From contig NC_057761.1 of the NCBI RefSeq assembly GCF_010389155.1, positions 13,704,501-13,768,500 of the forward strand: a DNA stretch of 64,000 bases, in the 5' to 3' direction. Below, piece by piece: positions 44,835 through 55,156 of the stretch. Every line of letters begins with the position of its first letter. Positions within the stretch are counted from its first letter, which is position 1. Below the pieces are notes generated by a model that was given only the letters and a program-made list of their open reading frames with translations, made no database searches and was not told where the DNA came from. The position numbers and the translations under genes are program-made. The stretch comes from Erigeron canadensis. Taxonomy: Eukaryota; Streptophyta; Magnoliopsida; Asterales; Asteraceae.

Positions 44835-45766
44835 TGTTTTGGTCAAAAATCACCTAAGATAATATATGTTGAAGACTTAGATCAATTATGTAACCAAACA
44901 TTCGTTCGTGAGGTTGTGTGCTTGTAAAAGATATTGAGTTTCAAAGATGCATTAATGAGAAAGACTTTTGATAGAAATTATGTCGACTAAACAATAAAGA
45001 AGGCAAAGATATTTGCAAACTATCAGTATTAAGCTAAGTAAACAATGCAGATTATGTTATAAGCAAGATAATAAGCAATAAACGAATCAATAATGCGTGA
45101 AATGAAAAATAAAGAGCAAGAACACCCATATTTGTTAACGAGGAAAAACCCTTAATCCTTAGAGGATTGCCGGCATAAAAACCCCAGGAGGAAACACTCG
45201 TTCCTGCCTTTATTCTCTTATTGATGAATGTTAAAATGATTACAATGGAGGAATTCGGTTGATCGATGTATCTATGTGTGAGAGTAGCGATGAGAATATA
45301 GAATATGGTATGTGAATACAAGTGAGCAGTGAATATTGATTGCTTGGGATCGATCAACCTCCTTCTATTTATAATACATAAGAATAACTAATTATCCGCT
45401 AATGTAGGGATTTTCCATATCTTCAGTATTCGAACATCGAAGAAGACCTTTCCTGGTCAAGTGACCGTTAATGTATTCTTCCTCATGCTGAATTCAACTT
45501 GAAGTCCGATTATCTTGGTAGACTAAGTCTTCTTGACGTGTTGAAGAATTTCTTCACATGTGTCTTTAGTTTCGTACAGTTAGAGGTATTTTCCAATGTG
45601 TGATATTAAATATCCATGACGCTGCATATTTAACTTATGTGGAAATAACAATAATAATCGTAATAATACGTTAGTAAATATTTCGAATATTCCGTTGTGT
45701 CAAGATCCTGAGTTGTCAAGATATTGAGCTTTCAAGATATAGGTACTTGAAATTTCAGGCATAACA
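44835..45766 (-). repeat. Tat-type LTR, reverse orientation
   Basis: On the minus strand it starts TGTTATGCCTGA and ends GACCAAAACA, like the Tat 3 LTRs. A PPT-like sequence (minus strand ACTTTGGGGATAAT, 45767-45780) precedes it, so it is a 3' LTR of a reversed element (Tat 4) whose internal part lies to the right. The left side joins an Athila gag start. Confidence 0.8.
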
Positions 45767-46646
45767 ATTATCCCCAAAGTTTATTTAATAAAATCAATTT
45801 TATTTGAATAAACTTTGAAGCTTCTAGAGAAAGCTTTGACCGGAGTCAAATGGTAAAATTTCAAAACCGTCTTAAAGATAAGACGCGTGTGAAACGAATA
45901 ATCAAGAGCTTTGACGGTTCATTTTCCAGCCTTTCACCCCTCTATGTAAGCCAATACCTTTTACTCCTTTGCATATTATCAACAGTTTCTTTTTCTTCAA
46001 AAATATAGATTCTCATCATGTCTTTAAAATCATTAGGAGAGTTTCTTGAAAAGGTATGTTCTAATATCATTTGTTTAGATATTACTCTTGTTACTTAAAA
46101 CTATTTTTACTTTTTGTTTTAGTCTCTTGCTGATCTCGAAGAACAACAGATTGCAAAAGAAAATCTTAATGACGACATTATACAGACTTTAGAAGGCTTG
46201 GTCAAGTCTTACAAGGAGTCCGCAACAACTGAGCAAGAAATGAGTTCAAAAGTTAAGAAAGGTTAGGAAGTAAAAATCAAGATTTTGAACAATGCTCTGA
46301 AAGAGATTTGTTGCGAACTAGGTGTTACATAGGAAGAACTCAGAGGTGCCAGGGAGAAATTAGCGAGAACAAGGTCCATCCTCAGTAGGTTGAAGGAAGT
46401 TAATCCCGATCTCTACTGGGATACTCATTTGTAAGAAGTTTCTATGGGTGATGATGGATATAATGCAAAGGCCGGAGCCCATATTTTTAGGCTTTCTTTT
46501 GATGTTTAAGAAGTTGAATCGATAGGGGTAGTGTAAGGTAGAACAACAATGTCTAGGAGGGGCGAGATTGACATGGTATATTCAATCATCGATGTAAAAC
46601 TGCTTTCGAGTAGTTTTTGTAAGTATATTTTCGAATGAATGGAGTT
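45767..46646 (-). mobile_element. Tat 4 3' internal region
   Basis: This holds the PPT at its left end and an antisense small gene (plus strand, 46018-46434). No pol coding is left. The right end is cut by an LTR fragment at 46647. It corresponds to the 3' part of Tat 1 between pol and LTR. Confidence 0.65.
46018..46434 (+). pseudogene. Antisense small gene of Tat 4, one intron, coiled coil
   Basis: Exon 1 (46018-46053) encodes MSLKSLGEFLEK. A 69-nt intron (46054-46122) starts GTATGT and ends TTTGTTTTAG. Exon 2 (46123-46434, 104 codons with stop) has SLADLEEQQIAKENLNDDII, LVKSYKESATTEQEMSSKVK and, near the C-terminus, RSILSRLKEVNPDLYWDTHL. The phase is 0. Two in-frame TAG codons lie at 46264 and 46330. 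Structure, length, position and the C-terminal helix match the gene at 39616-40058, although the sequences are diverged. It lies antisense to its element, between PPT and pol. Confidence 0.7.
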
Positions 46647-47364
46647 TGTGTAAGTCCCAGATATTATACAGATATGTAAGTAAGTAACCCGACTGGCAAG
46701 TACACACAAACTGGAAGAAGTCCAGTTTGTGGTATGATCCAGATTATGGATGATAAAGTAATGAATGCAAGTAACTTAAAGAACAAGTGCAGAAACTATA
46801 TAAATACTAGATATAATCAAGTATGGAGCATTGAGACACTTAGTATTTTTCAATGTAATTTCTTTATTGATATAAACAAAATACAAGGATTTTTGCGAAA
46901 CAAAGATAAACACGAAGTGTGTAAGTATCTAAAGAATCCCGAAATACAAGTGATCTAATAACTTGGAAATACTCGTAAGAATTACTTAGAGTATATCTCA
47001 TAAGTTGCAATGCAAGAGTTTCTAAAATTTTGCAAATTGTGAGAAGTCTTGTATTTATAGGCCAAGATGTCTTTGATGACATGGCAAGGCCGTACAAATA
47101 TGGTTGGGAACATTTATGGATTTGTAGGACAAATCCATACCATGCTTGTTTAAGATAAAGTGTGTAAGTTTCTTTGATACACACTTTATTCCCAACATTT
47201 TACTCTAACTAGTACAATACCAGGTATAATGTTATTAACCGGGTAATGGCCGTTAAAGTACTTTTGAAAAGACTTTCTCGTAATCAGTGTAAAAGTGTTG
47301 TAAGGACTTTTACACTGAGCTGCTTCAGTTTCATCTTCAGATAGATTTTCGACCAAACAGATTT
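46647..47364. repeat. LTR fragment related to element X LTR
   Basis: It starts TGTGTAAGTCCCAG, like the left edge of the X LTR (53891). It shares blocks with it, including ATACAAGTGATCTAAT, GTACAAATATGGTT and TCTCGTAATCAGTGT. It stops at 47364, before the part that would match the right end of the X LTR. It abuts the Tat 3 LTR. Confidence 0.6.
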
Positions 47365-48432
47365 TTATGCCTGAGATTTTCACCTTCGAGATCTTCGAGT
47401 TCCAAGATTTTGAAGTTCCAAGATCTTCAGCAGCCAAGATCTTGGTGGTTCAAGATCTTGAGGCTCTAAGATATCTGAGCGTTATTTTACTTTGACTTAC
47501 CTGTACAGGAACGATTTCAATGGAAGACTTGCCCCCAAAGTCGGAATTTATGGTTGAAAATGTGTGGAACTGACTCCACAACGTCCATTTACCAAGTAAT
47601 CAAGTCAAAAAGAAGAATCTGATCATGATCCCATATTTTCAGGATAGTCAGCTCCAAGATCCTATATTTTTTTGGATAGTTAGTGAGCTCCTAGCTCTAT
47701 ATGTGATCGAACATAGGATATCTATTATTCTCCCAGAATATACTCACTTACTTCTGCTCACACTTGTAAACACACATTACTTTACTAATTACTCACTTAG
47801 AACGATTGATCAAGCCGCTCTATTATTGTAATCGATTTACACATCATTAATAAAAGAACAAGGCAGGGACGATTGCTTCCTCCCGGGGTTTTTATGCCGG
47901 CAATCCTCAAAGAATCAAGGGCTTTTCCTCGATAACAAATAACGGTGTTCTTACTCCTTTTATGCATTTTACTTTATATATATTTTATATAACGTTTTAC
48001 TTACGATTATCGCTAATATCTTACCATTTTGCGTACTTCTGATCAACTTTTACAAAGTAATCTTTTTATTTACGTTCAAGTATTTTGATTAATCATATTT
48101 TATGCTTTTATACTGTTTCATAACGAATTCTTAAGAATTATCACGTTTTAACATTTTTTATTCAAGATCTTGGCACTTTATATGTTCATTTATTAGATTT
48201 TACAAGTATATCTTTACTTTTACCATATCGTGATAAAAACATTCTTTTAAGCATTATTTTACGTGATTATTCAATAGCTAGCAAATATGTTACATTTTCG
48301 CAATTATTTTGACACCTCAGTATACTGACCATTTGAGATCTTTAAGCACACAACCTCACGAACGAAAGTTTGGTTACATAATTGATCTAAGTCTTCAAAG
48401 GTGATTATCTTGGGTAATATTTGACCAAAACA
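47365..48432 (+). repeat. Tat 3 left LTR
   Basis: 1068 bp, aligning with 51909-52991. The start reads TTTTATGCCTGAG, where the right copy has TGTTATGCCTGAG, so the canonical TG is changed. Around 47690 it lacks about 14 bp present in the right copy, including the TATA box. Confidence 0.85.
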
Positions 48433-48435
48433 ATT

Positions 48436-48453
48436 TGGTGTCCACCGTGGGGC
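48436..48453 (+). other. Tat 3 primer binding site
   Basis: TGGTGTCCACCGTGGGGC lies three bases after the LTR end. It has the form usual for Tat elements (TGGCGCCCACCGTGGGGC), with two changes. Confidence 0.7.
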
Positions 48454-48520
48454 AAGTGGTGGTTTTCTCAAATTTTTTCCTTAAATTTACGATTACATTA
48501 TCTTTCAAACGTATTGCGAA

Positions 48521-49020
48521 AATGTCATTTCAATCCAGATCTTCTTCTTCTTTTTTATCATCTTCAATTTCATATCCTATCATCTCATAAAGAAGATGGC
48601 GATTCGTCCAAGATATTGACATCCGGGTTAACTACGTTGGATCCCATTGTTGATTCTAACCATGATCTTGTTTCTATGATTTTTCAACTTAAAGAACAGG
48701 TACAAATGATGATAGAAATGCAAAGATCAAGGACCAGAAAGCCATTTGGAGCTCTCAAGATCTTAACAAATCGGGATCTGGACGTCACTCATGATCTTAA
48801 GGCACAGGATCTTAAAGCTCCGGTTCTTAAAGTTGCACATCTTAAAGCTGTAGATCTTAAAGCTTAGGATCTTAAAGCTCATGATCTTAGAACTCAGGAT
48901 CTTAAAGCTCAAGATATTAACGCTAAGGATTTTGACATAACTCTGGAATCTTCATACTAGAATCCAGGTCATAATATTTTTTAACCCTTATTACTTTCTG
49001 GACACTAACAATATGCAGGA
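48521..49020 (+). pseudogene. Tat 3 gag N-terminus with pentapeptide repeats
   Basis: An ATG at 48521 opens a Ser-rich frame that soon stops (near 48588). A second frame carries about ten copies of a 15-bp unit like GATCTTAAAGCTCAG at 48793-48930, coding for repeats of the type DLKAQ. One copy carries a stop. The segment is part of the variable gag N-terminus. Confidence 0.6.
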
Positions 49021-49089
49021 TCATGGAACCAGTTCTGAAGAAGTTCCACCAAGAGGCTATATCTCCAGATTTGCTCCTCCGATATGTGA

Positions 49090-49990
49090 TATGGAGATCC
49101 CCTAATATATCCAACTTCTCAACTTGAAGCTATATGATGGTACTAAAGGTCCTAAAGAGCATGTTACCCGATTTAGGGAAAAGATAGAAATATTTCCTAT
49201 TCCCGCGCATTTGAGGGAAGGATACTTGTGCAAAGGTTTTGAATCTACTCTTACGAGTTCCGCTTTGGAATGGCTGCTAAGTGTTCCTCCATATTCAAGT
49301 ACTTCATTCTCATATATGATTAATTTGTTTTATAATCATTTTTATAGAAACTTAATTAAAAACCTTTATAAGATCACCCAAGGTTCTAATGAATCTCTTG
49401 GAAGTTATCTTAACAGGTTTCTCCAAAAGTCTTTTCCTATCCTAGATCTGAGATTACTTAGGCGGTACACGCTTTCCATATGGGTTTGCATAGTGATTCT
49501 CCACTCTATGATGATCTTTCAGAAAATCCATGTAGAAGTTTGTTGGAGGCAAGGATCCGAGGTTCAAGATCTGCAGATGAGAAGGATAGGATGCAGATAA
49601 AGTCGCAATCTTCTTTTGATCATCCCAACCGAAAATTGAAAACCTCGTCTTCCAAATCTTTTAGGGCTAAACCCTATTCAAGATCTGACAACCATAGAGT
49701 CGATGGCGTCGATAAAGCTAAGGATAATTAAGAATATCCTAAGATAAATGACTATCATATTTGTGTTGACATTTCAGGTCTAATTTTTGCAATGTATGAA
49801 CTTGGAAACAAAGTAAGGTGGCCAAAGGCGAAAAATAAAGATGTTAAATGGAACGGAAAAACTGGTTGGTGCGCTTTTGACAAGGATTTTAGCCACATGA
49901 CTAAAGATTGTCTTGCTTTAAGGAAAGAAGTAAGCATTCTCGTGAGCAAAGGATACCTCGACAATATCTTGAGTAGAAACGAGGCGTGAT
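49090..49990 (+). pseudogene. gag: Tat 3 gag capsid region
   Basis: KLYDGTKGPKEHVTRFREKI, LREGYLCKGFESTLTSSALE and ITQGSNESLGSYLNRFLQKS match Tat gag. After frame changes, LEARIRGSRSADEKDRMQIK and GWCAFDKDFSHMTKDCLAL (Cys/His motif) follow. It ends at a TGA near 49987. No protease or pol follows. Confidence 0.75.
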
Positions 49991-51895
49991 CTCTACGTGA
50001 ATAACATCAATGTCAAGTAAGAATTTATCATATGCGAAAACGAGGTATACTCTTTTTAAAAATATTACTTTATCATTACTTATATATTTTACAAAAAATA
50101 AGAAATATTTGAAATGTTTGTTACATATATAGAGGATAATATCCTATAAAATACATAGCAACTAAAAATCTCAATTAGGATGATTGCATGTTGTCATATG
50201 ATCATAGAACGATAATAGAATCTCATGTATTAGTAAACTTGTGACTGATTTTAGTAATAATCTCTAACATAAAATAAATTTAGAAATTTTATCAATAGAG
50301 GTAAACAAATAAAAAGGAACAAGATTAGATGTCATCCTAAAATTTTCACATGGGACATAATACCCCAGTTTATTAGATGTTATTAAGCAAAGTTAATATG
50401 AAGAATTGTTATGGGTGATATTCTTGGCACCAATATCCTAAAGTACCAAGATTTTTACATGTTAAGATCTTAACATTGATAATATTAGTTTTAGCAAAAC
50501 ATACCTAGAAAAGATGATGAACCTTGAAGACTTAGTTATTAACTTGGAATATGAATTTCAAAAATCTTTAAATATATGATTAATTTTTATCTATTTTAAA
50601 ATTTTCTTAGTTAATAGAGATATATTATGTTTAGTAATGAAACTTGTGAAAATTTTCAATCTTTTACCTCATGACTTTGAACTTCAAGATACTGGGGACA
50701 ATCCAGGACCCTTAGGATCTTGGATCTCATATTAATGCAATCATATTTATGTAGAAACTTTATAATCAATTAAGGATAGTATGCCTATTATTTTAATCTA
50801 TTTCAAATTTATAGAATTTCATTTGTTTCTATCACAATACTGACTTGAGTGTCAGAGTGGCTTTAGCCAACAGGCTAACATCAGTTTGTCTTTATTGAAG
50901 TCTAGTTTTGTAGGTTAAGCTTGAATAGTGATCACTACCAACAAAAGCAAGCATAGCATCGTGGAACAAGGTCTCCACCTTTTGGCTTTCACACCAACTT
51001 TTGTCTAAGGTTTTCACCTTATCGCCTCGGTCGCACGTTATTAATTTCTGGCTGAAGGGTTAAATTCCAAGGTTTAGAAATTAATCTGTTGGTTGTCGAT
51101 GTAACCATCGATTTCAATTTGCCCCTAGTCGCACGTTGTTAATTTCATGGTTGAAGGGTTAAATTCCAAGGTCGTGAAATTAATTCTACCGAATCTCGAT
51201 GTTACCATCGATCTCCCGAAATTGGCTAACCACGTCACCCATTACTCAAACACACGAATTGGCTAACCACGCCACCCATGCAAGTTTAAGATATGGAGAT
51301 ACCCTCCAGATCTTGAACACCAAAGTCCCTAAGCAAATATTAAATTTAAGAATTCCCCTTCTTAATTTTAATCCAAAGTGAAATTAATCCTATCTCCAAT
51401 ACAATGAACAATTAAAATTAAGAGCCTCCCTTCTTAATTTTGATTTACATTATATAATCCTGGACGCAAGTTCAAATAAAATTAAATAAACTAATTGCAT
51501 CTACATACAACGAATATACATCAAAATTAGCGCTTCCACGCGCATACATATGCATACATATATATTATTTTAATGCAGGGCTTTGATGATAAATATTGAA
51601 GTCTGTTATCAAGACGTTGGAACTAGAGATCTTGACTTCCAAGTGGAAATCTTACTATTGTTTTGTCCCTAAGGATTCAATGGGGAGAACAAAGGAAAAA
51701 GTTGCAGCCAAACCTCTTAAACAATCGTCAAGACAGAAAAGAAACAACAGTAGCGAATTGGAAAACGATCTTCTGTGCACGGTCACTTCTATCTCTTATA
51801 CTTTTGATTATCATTTTGAACTTTGATTTTGACATTGTTAAAGATGTTTTTAAAAAAATTCTAACTCCGTTTAAGGAGATAAACACGAGTCAGAT
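49991..51895. other. Tat 3 non-coding 3' region with tandem repeats
   Basis: AT-rich, with no pol coding. Two imperfect copies of a block of about 100 bp (GTCGCACGTT, AAATTCCAAGG, ACCATCGAT in order) lie at about 51027-51112 and 51128-51215. A third copy occurs inverted at 53083-53200. A short basic frame at 51680-51826 (MGRTKEKVAAKPLKQSSRQK onward) sits before the PPT; it could be an extra small gene but has no support beyond being open. Confidence 0.5.
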
Positions 51896-51908
51896 TTTTG
51901 GGGACAAT
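51896..51908 (+). other. Tat 3 polypurine tract
   Basis: TTTTTGGGGACAAT directly precedes the LTR start TGTTATGCC. This is the plus-strand primer. Confidence 0.75.
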
Positions 51909-52991
51909 TGTTATGCCTGAGATTTTCACCTTCGAGATCTTCGGGTTCCAAGATTTTGAAGTTCCAAGATCTTCAGCATCCAGGATCTTGGTGGTTCAAG
52001 ATATTGAGGCTCTAAGATATCTGACCGTTATTTTACTTTGACTTAGCTGTACAGGAACGATTAAAATGGAAGACTTGCCCCCAAAGTCGGAATTTATGGT
52101 TGAAAACGTGTGGAAATGACTCCACAACGTCCATTTACCAAGTAATCAAGTCAAAGAGAAGAATCTGATCATGATCCCAGATTTTTAGGATAGTCAGCTC
52201 CAAGATCCCAGATTTTTCGGATAGTTAGTTAGCTCTTAGCTCTATATAAACGAGGGTCTGATTGATCATAGGACATCCATTATTCTCCCAGAATATACTC
52301 ACTAACTTCTGCTCACACTTGTAAACACACATTACTTTACTAATTACTCACTTAGAATGATCGATCAAGCCGCTCTATTATTGTAATCGATTTACACATC
52401 AATAATAAAAGAACAAGGCAGGGACGATTGCTTCATCTCGGGGTTTTTATGTCGGAAATACTCAAAGGATTAAGGGCTTTTCCTCGATAACAAATCACGG
52501 TGTTCTTACTCCTTTTATGCATTTTACCTTATATATATTTTATATAGCGTTTTACTTACGATTTTCGCTAATATCTTACCATTTTGCGTACTTCTGATCA
52601 ACTTTTACAAAGTAATCTTTTTATTTACGTTTAAGTATTTTTATTAATCATATTTTATGCTTTTATACTATTTCTTAACGAATTCTTAAGAATTATCACG
52701 TTTTAACGTTTTTTATTCAAGATCTTGACACTTTATATGTTCATTTATTAGATTTTACAAGTATATCTTTACTTTTACAGTCATATCTTGATAAAAAACA
52801 TTCTTTTAAGCATTATTTTACGTAATTATTCAATAGTTAGCAAATACGTTCCATTTTCGCAATTATTTTGACACCTCAGTATACTGACCTTTTAAGATTT
52901 TTAAGCACACAACCTCACGAACGAAAGTTTGGTTACATAATGTATCTAAGTCTTCAAAGGTGATTATCTTGGGTAATTTTTGACCAAAACA
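51909..52991 (+). repeat. Tat 3 right LTR, followed by a second PBS
   Basis: 1083 bp, from TGTTATGCCTGAG to GACCAAAACA. A TATA box (CTATATAAAC, about 52242) and AATAAAAG near 52403 are seen. Unlike a normal 3' LTR it is followed by a PBS, TGGCGCTCACCATGGAGC (52995-53012), and about 70 bp of leader like that at 48454-48520. It therefore serves two internal regions. Confidence 0.85.
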
Positions 52992-52994
52992 ATT

Positions 52995-53012
52995 TGGCGC
53001 TCACCATGGAGC
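52995..53012 (+). other. Second Tat primer binding site
   Basis: TGGCGCTCACCATGGAGC, two to three changes from the Tat consensus. The leader after it runs to about 53082 and then breaks into inverted sequence. Confidence 0.65.
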
Positions 53013-53082
53013 AAGTGGCGCTTTTCTCAAATTTTTTCTTAAAATTTACAATTACATTATCTTTCAAACTTATTGCAAAAAT

Positions 53083-53890
53083 GGTGGCGTGGTTAGCCAA
53101 ATCGGGAGATCGATGGTCACATCGATAAACTACAGAATTAATTTCGACGACCTTGGAATTTAACACTTCAACCGTCTTATTAATTAATGTGCGACACTGG
53201 TGATCTTAAGAGAAGGTGAAAAACTTTAACTAAATGCTGGCGTTAGAGCCAAATCGTAGAGACCTTGTTGTATGTTCTTATGCATGTGATTATTGGTATA
53301 GATTCGTCTTGTAAAACCTATAAAATCAAAAATTCTTCGAAACTGCGGCTAACGCCACTCCGACGCTCAAGTCAGTATCATAATTTTGAAGAAAATAATG
53401 TATGTCAAATGAAATAATAAATGAATTGGAAAATTCAAAGATAGGAAGTCTTACGTGGCTTTGTCATAAGACAAAATAGATTATATGTGATAAGTTTTGA
53501 GATGGATAGCATTCCAAGGTCTTGGAACTAGAGTACCTTTTAAATCTTGGAGCCAATAGGATCTTTTTCCAGCTTCTCCTTCTATTAAGTAAGGACCTTC
53601 CCATTTTGGGTTTAACATACCGTCAGGCTTAGTCAAAACCATCTAAGATATGGTCATGCAAGAGACTTTCTATACAAAATACCATTTATCATAGAATAAT
53701 GTGCAGTTTTCATACAAAAGTTCTTTAGGTGTTCATCCTTAGGGATTGTCCCATTATTTAGATATTCGATTATGGGTGTAACCCATGAATCTTGATTATT
53801 TTCAGATTGATCTGCTTCTGTATCTTGGATAGCTAATATGTTTATTGATCTTTTTCTATGGCAGGCTGTAAAATATGAACTATAGGAATT
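53083..53890 (-). pseudogene. Reversed Tat pol and 3' region remnant (Tat 5)
   Basis: On the minus strand, 53654-53890 encodes the end of the second RNase H and the integrase approach (SWVTPIIEYLNNGTIPKDEH, FCMKTAHYSMINGILYRKSL). 53505-53640 encodes the integrase C-terminus (MLNPKWEGPYLI, YWLQDLKGTLVPRPWNA) after a deletion. 53083-53500 is a 3' non-coding block matching 50850-51235 inverted. The X LTR cuts it at 53891. Confidence 0.75.
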
Positions 53891-54872
53891 TGTGAAGTCC
53901 CTCACTCGATGGTATAACCCACAAATGTAGAATAATAAGTCAAGTAATCACTAGAGATGACTAGTATTAAATGTCAAGTAAGCACTAGATTGGACTAGTA
54001 TTACGATTAATATAAATGCAAGAATATATATAACGTAATACGTACTTAAGCAATATAAAGATAAACAAATAAGTAAATGGTGAGACACAATGTAATTTTC
54101 AAGTGTATTTTATTTACTGATGTTAAATAAAATACAAGGTTGTTGCGGAACAAGCTATTACAAAGTAAGTATCTAAACAACCTATGAAATACAAGTGATC
54201 TAATCTTTGCTAAATAAACTCTTTGATCGAAATACTTAAAGTTGTGAAGTATGACTGTTTAGATCGAGAGTATTTGAGCAAAGGCACCAAATTGCAAAAG
54301 TATGTATTTGGATGAGGAAGTGACTTGGTATTTATAGGCAAAAAGAATAAATATAATATTTTTTTTGCCGTACAAATATGGTTACATGCATTTAAGGAAA
54401 TTATATTAATTCCTTAAAAGCATTGATCAAAGTACAAGAATAAAGTCACATGACAATGACTTGTCTTCTAATTAACCAACCACCTTTACATGCATGTAAG
54501 GCTTTTAACAAAAGATAAATGGATTGTCCGGTTAAAGGCATGTAAAGGCATAAAGTCAATTCCTCGTAATCAGTGTTCAGACTTGTAAGGTCTAGAATAC
54601 TGACAAGGACTCCAGTCAGGAGATCTGGTAAGTCTTCCAGTGAGCTCCGCTATTTGTCAGACTTCTTTCTTCAGACTTCAGTCTTCGACTTCAGTGAAAA
54701 TGCTCTTTAGAGGAAAAATCTTGATTGGAGTGAAGTCCAGTGAACAAATGTAGTGGAATCCAGATTTCTATACAAGTAAGTTGTTCACTGGTCTTCTCAT
54801 AATTTCTGGACAAATCTTCAGAGGGCTCCAGTAGTTACGTCTGGAGCGAGTCCAGTAAATCTGGACCTAACA
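53891..54872 (-). repeat. 3' LTR of element X
   Basis: 982 bp. On the minus strand it starts TGTTAGGTCCAG and ends GGGACTTCACA. The PPT CAAATAGGGGGAATT (54873-54887, minus strand) precedes it. The left edge is placed where Tat pol coding stops and where TGTGAAGTCCCTC resembles the edge of the Y LTR. Part of it matches 46647-47364. A TCCAGT-rich right third is notable. Confidence 0.7.
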
Positions 54873-54887
54873 AATTCCCCCTATTTG
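54873..54887 (-). other. Polypurine tract of element X
   Basis: The minus strand reads CAAATAGGGGGAATT followed by TGTTAGG. This is typical plus-strand priming sequence. Confidence 0.75.
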
Positions 54888-55156
54888 TTTAGAAATTATG
54901 CAAGGATTTTCAAGCTTTTATCTATACAGGTTTGTGCTTGAAGAATCCTTAAAAAATTTGACTAAGCCTAATTTAAATTTCTGGAGAGCCACTTTATAGA
55001 TCATCAGTGTTCCTAGTTTGTACATTTTAATTTCTAGACTTAATCTGGATAAGTACTTGTAAAAAAAATAGGAATTGCAACTTATATTTACAGATATCAA
55101 CTGGAGGAAAGTTACAATTTTATCAACATAAAATAAATACAAGTACAATATTAGAG
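54888..55156. other. Non-coding gap between X reading frame and PPT
   Basis: AT-rich; nothing recognised. It acts as the 3' UTR of the X coding region. Confidence 0.5.

Larger units (their letters stand above)
47365..52991 (+). mobile_element. Tat-lineage element 3, two LTRs, gag only
   Basis: Left LTR 47365-48432, PBS, a leader with repeats, gag remnants (49090-49990), a long non-coding region, a PPT and the right LTR 51909-52991. RT, RNase H and integrase are absent, so this is a deletion derivative. The two LTRs are alike over more than 1 kb, suggesting it is younger than Tat 1 and 2. The right LTR is followed by another PBS and leader. Confidence 0.8.

Noticed and set aside
48421..48867. 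148-codon frame spanning the Tat 3 PBS
   Set aside because: It begins at a TTG inside the LTR end and crosses the primer site. Only the repeat part from about 48780 resembles real coding.
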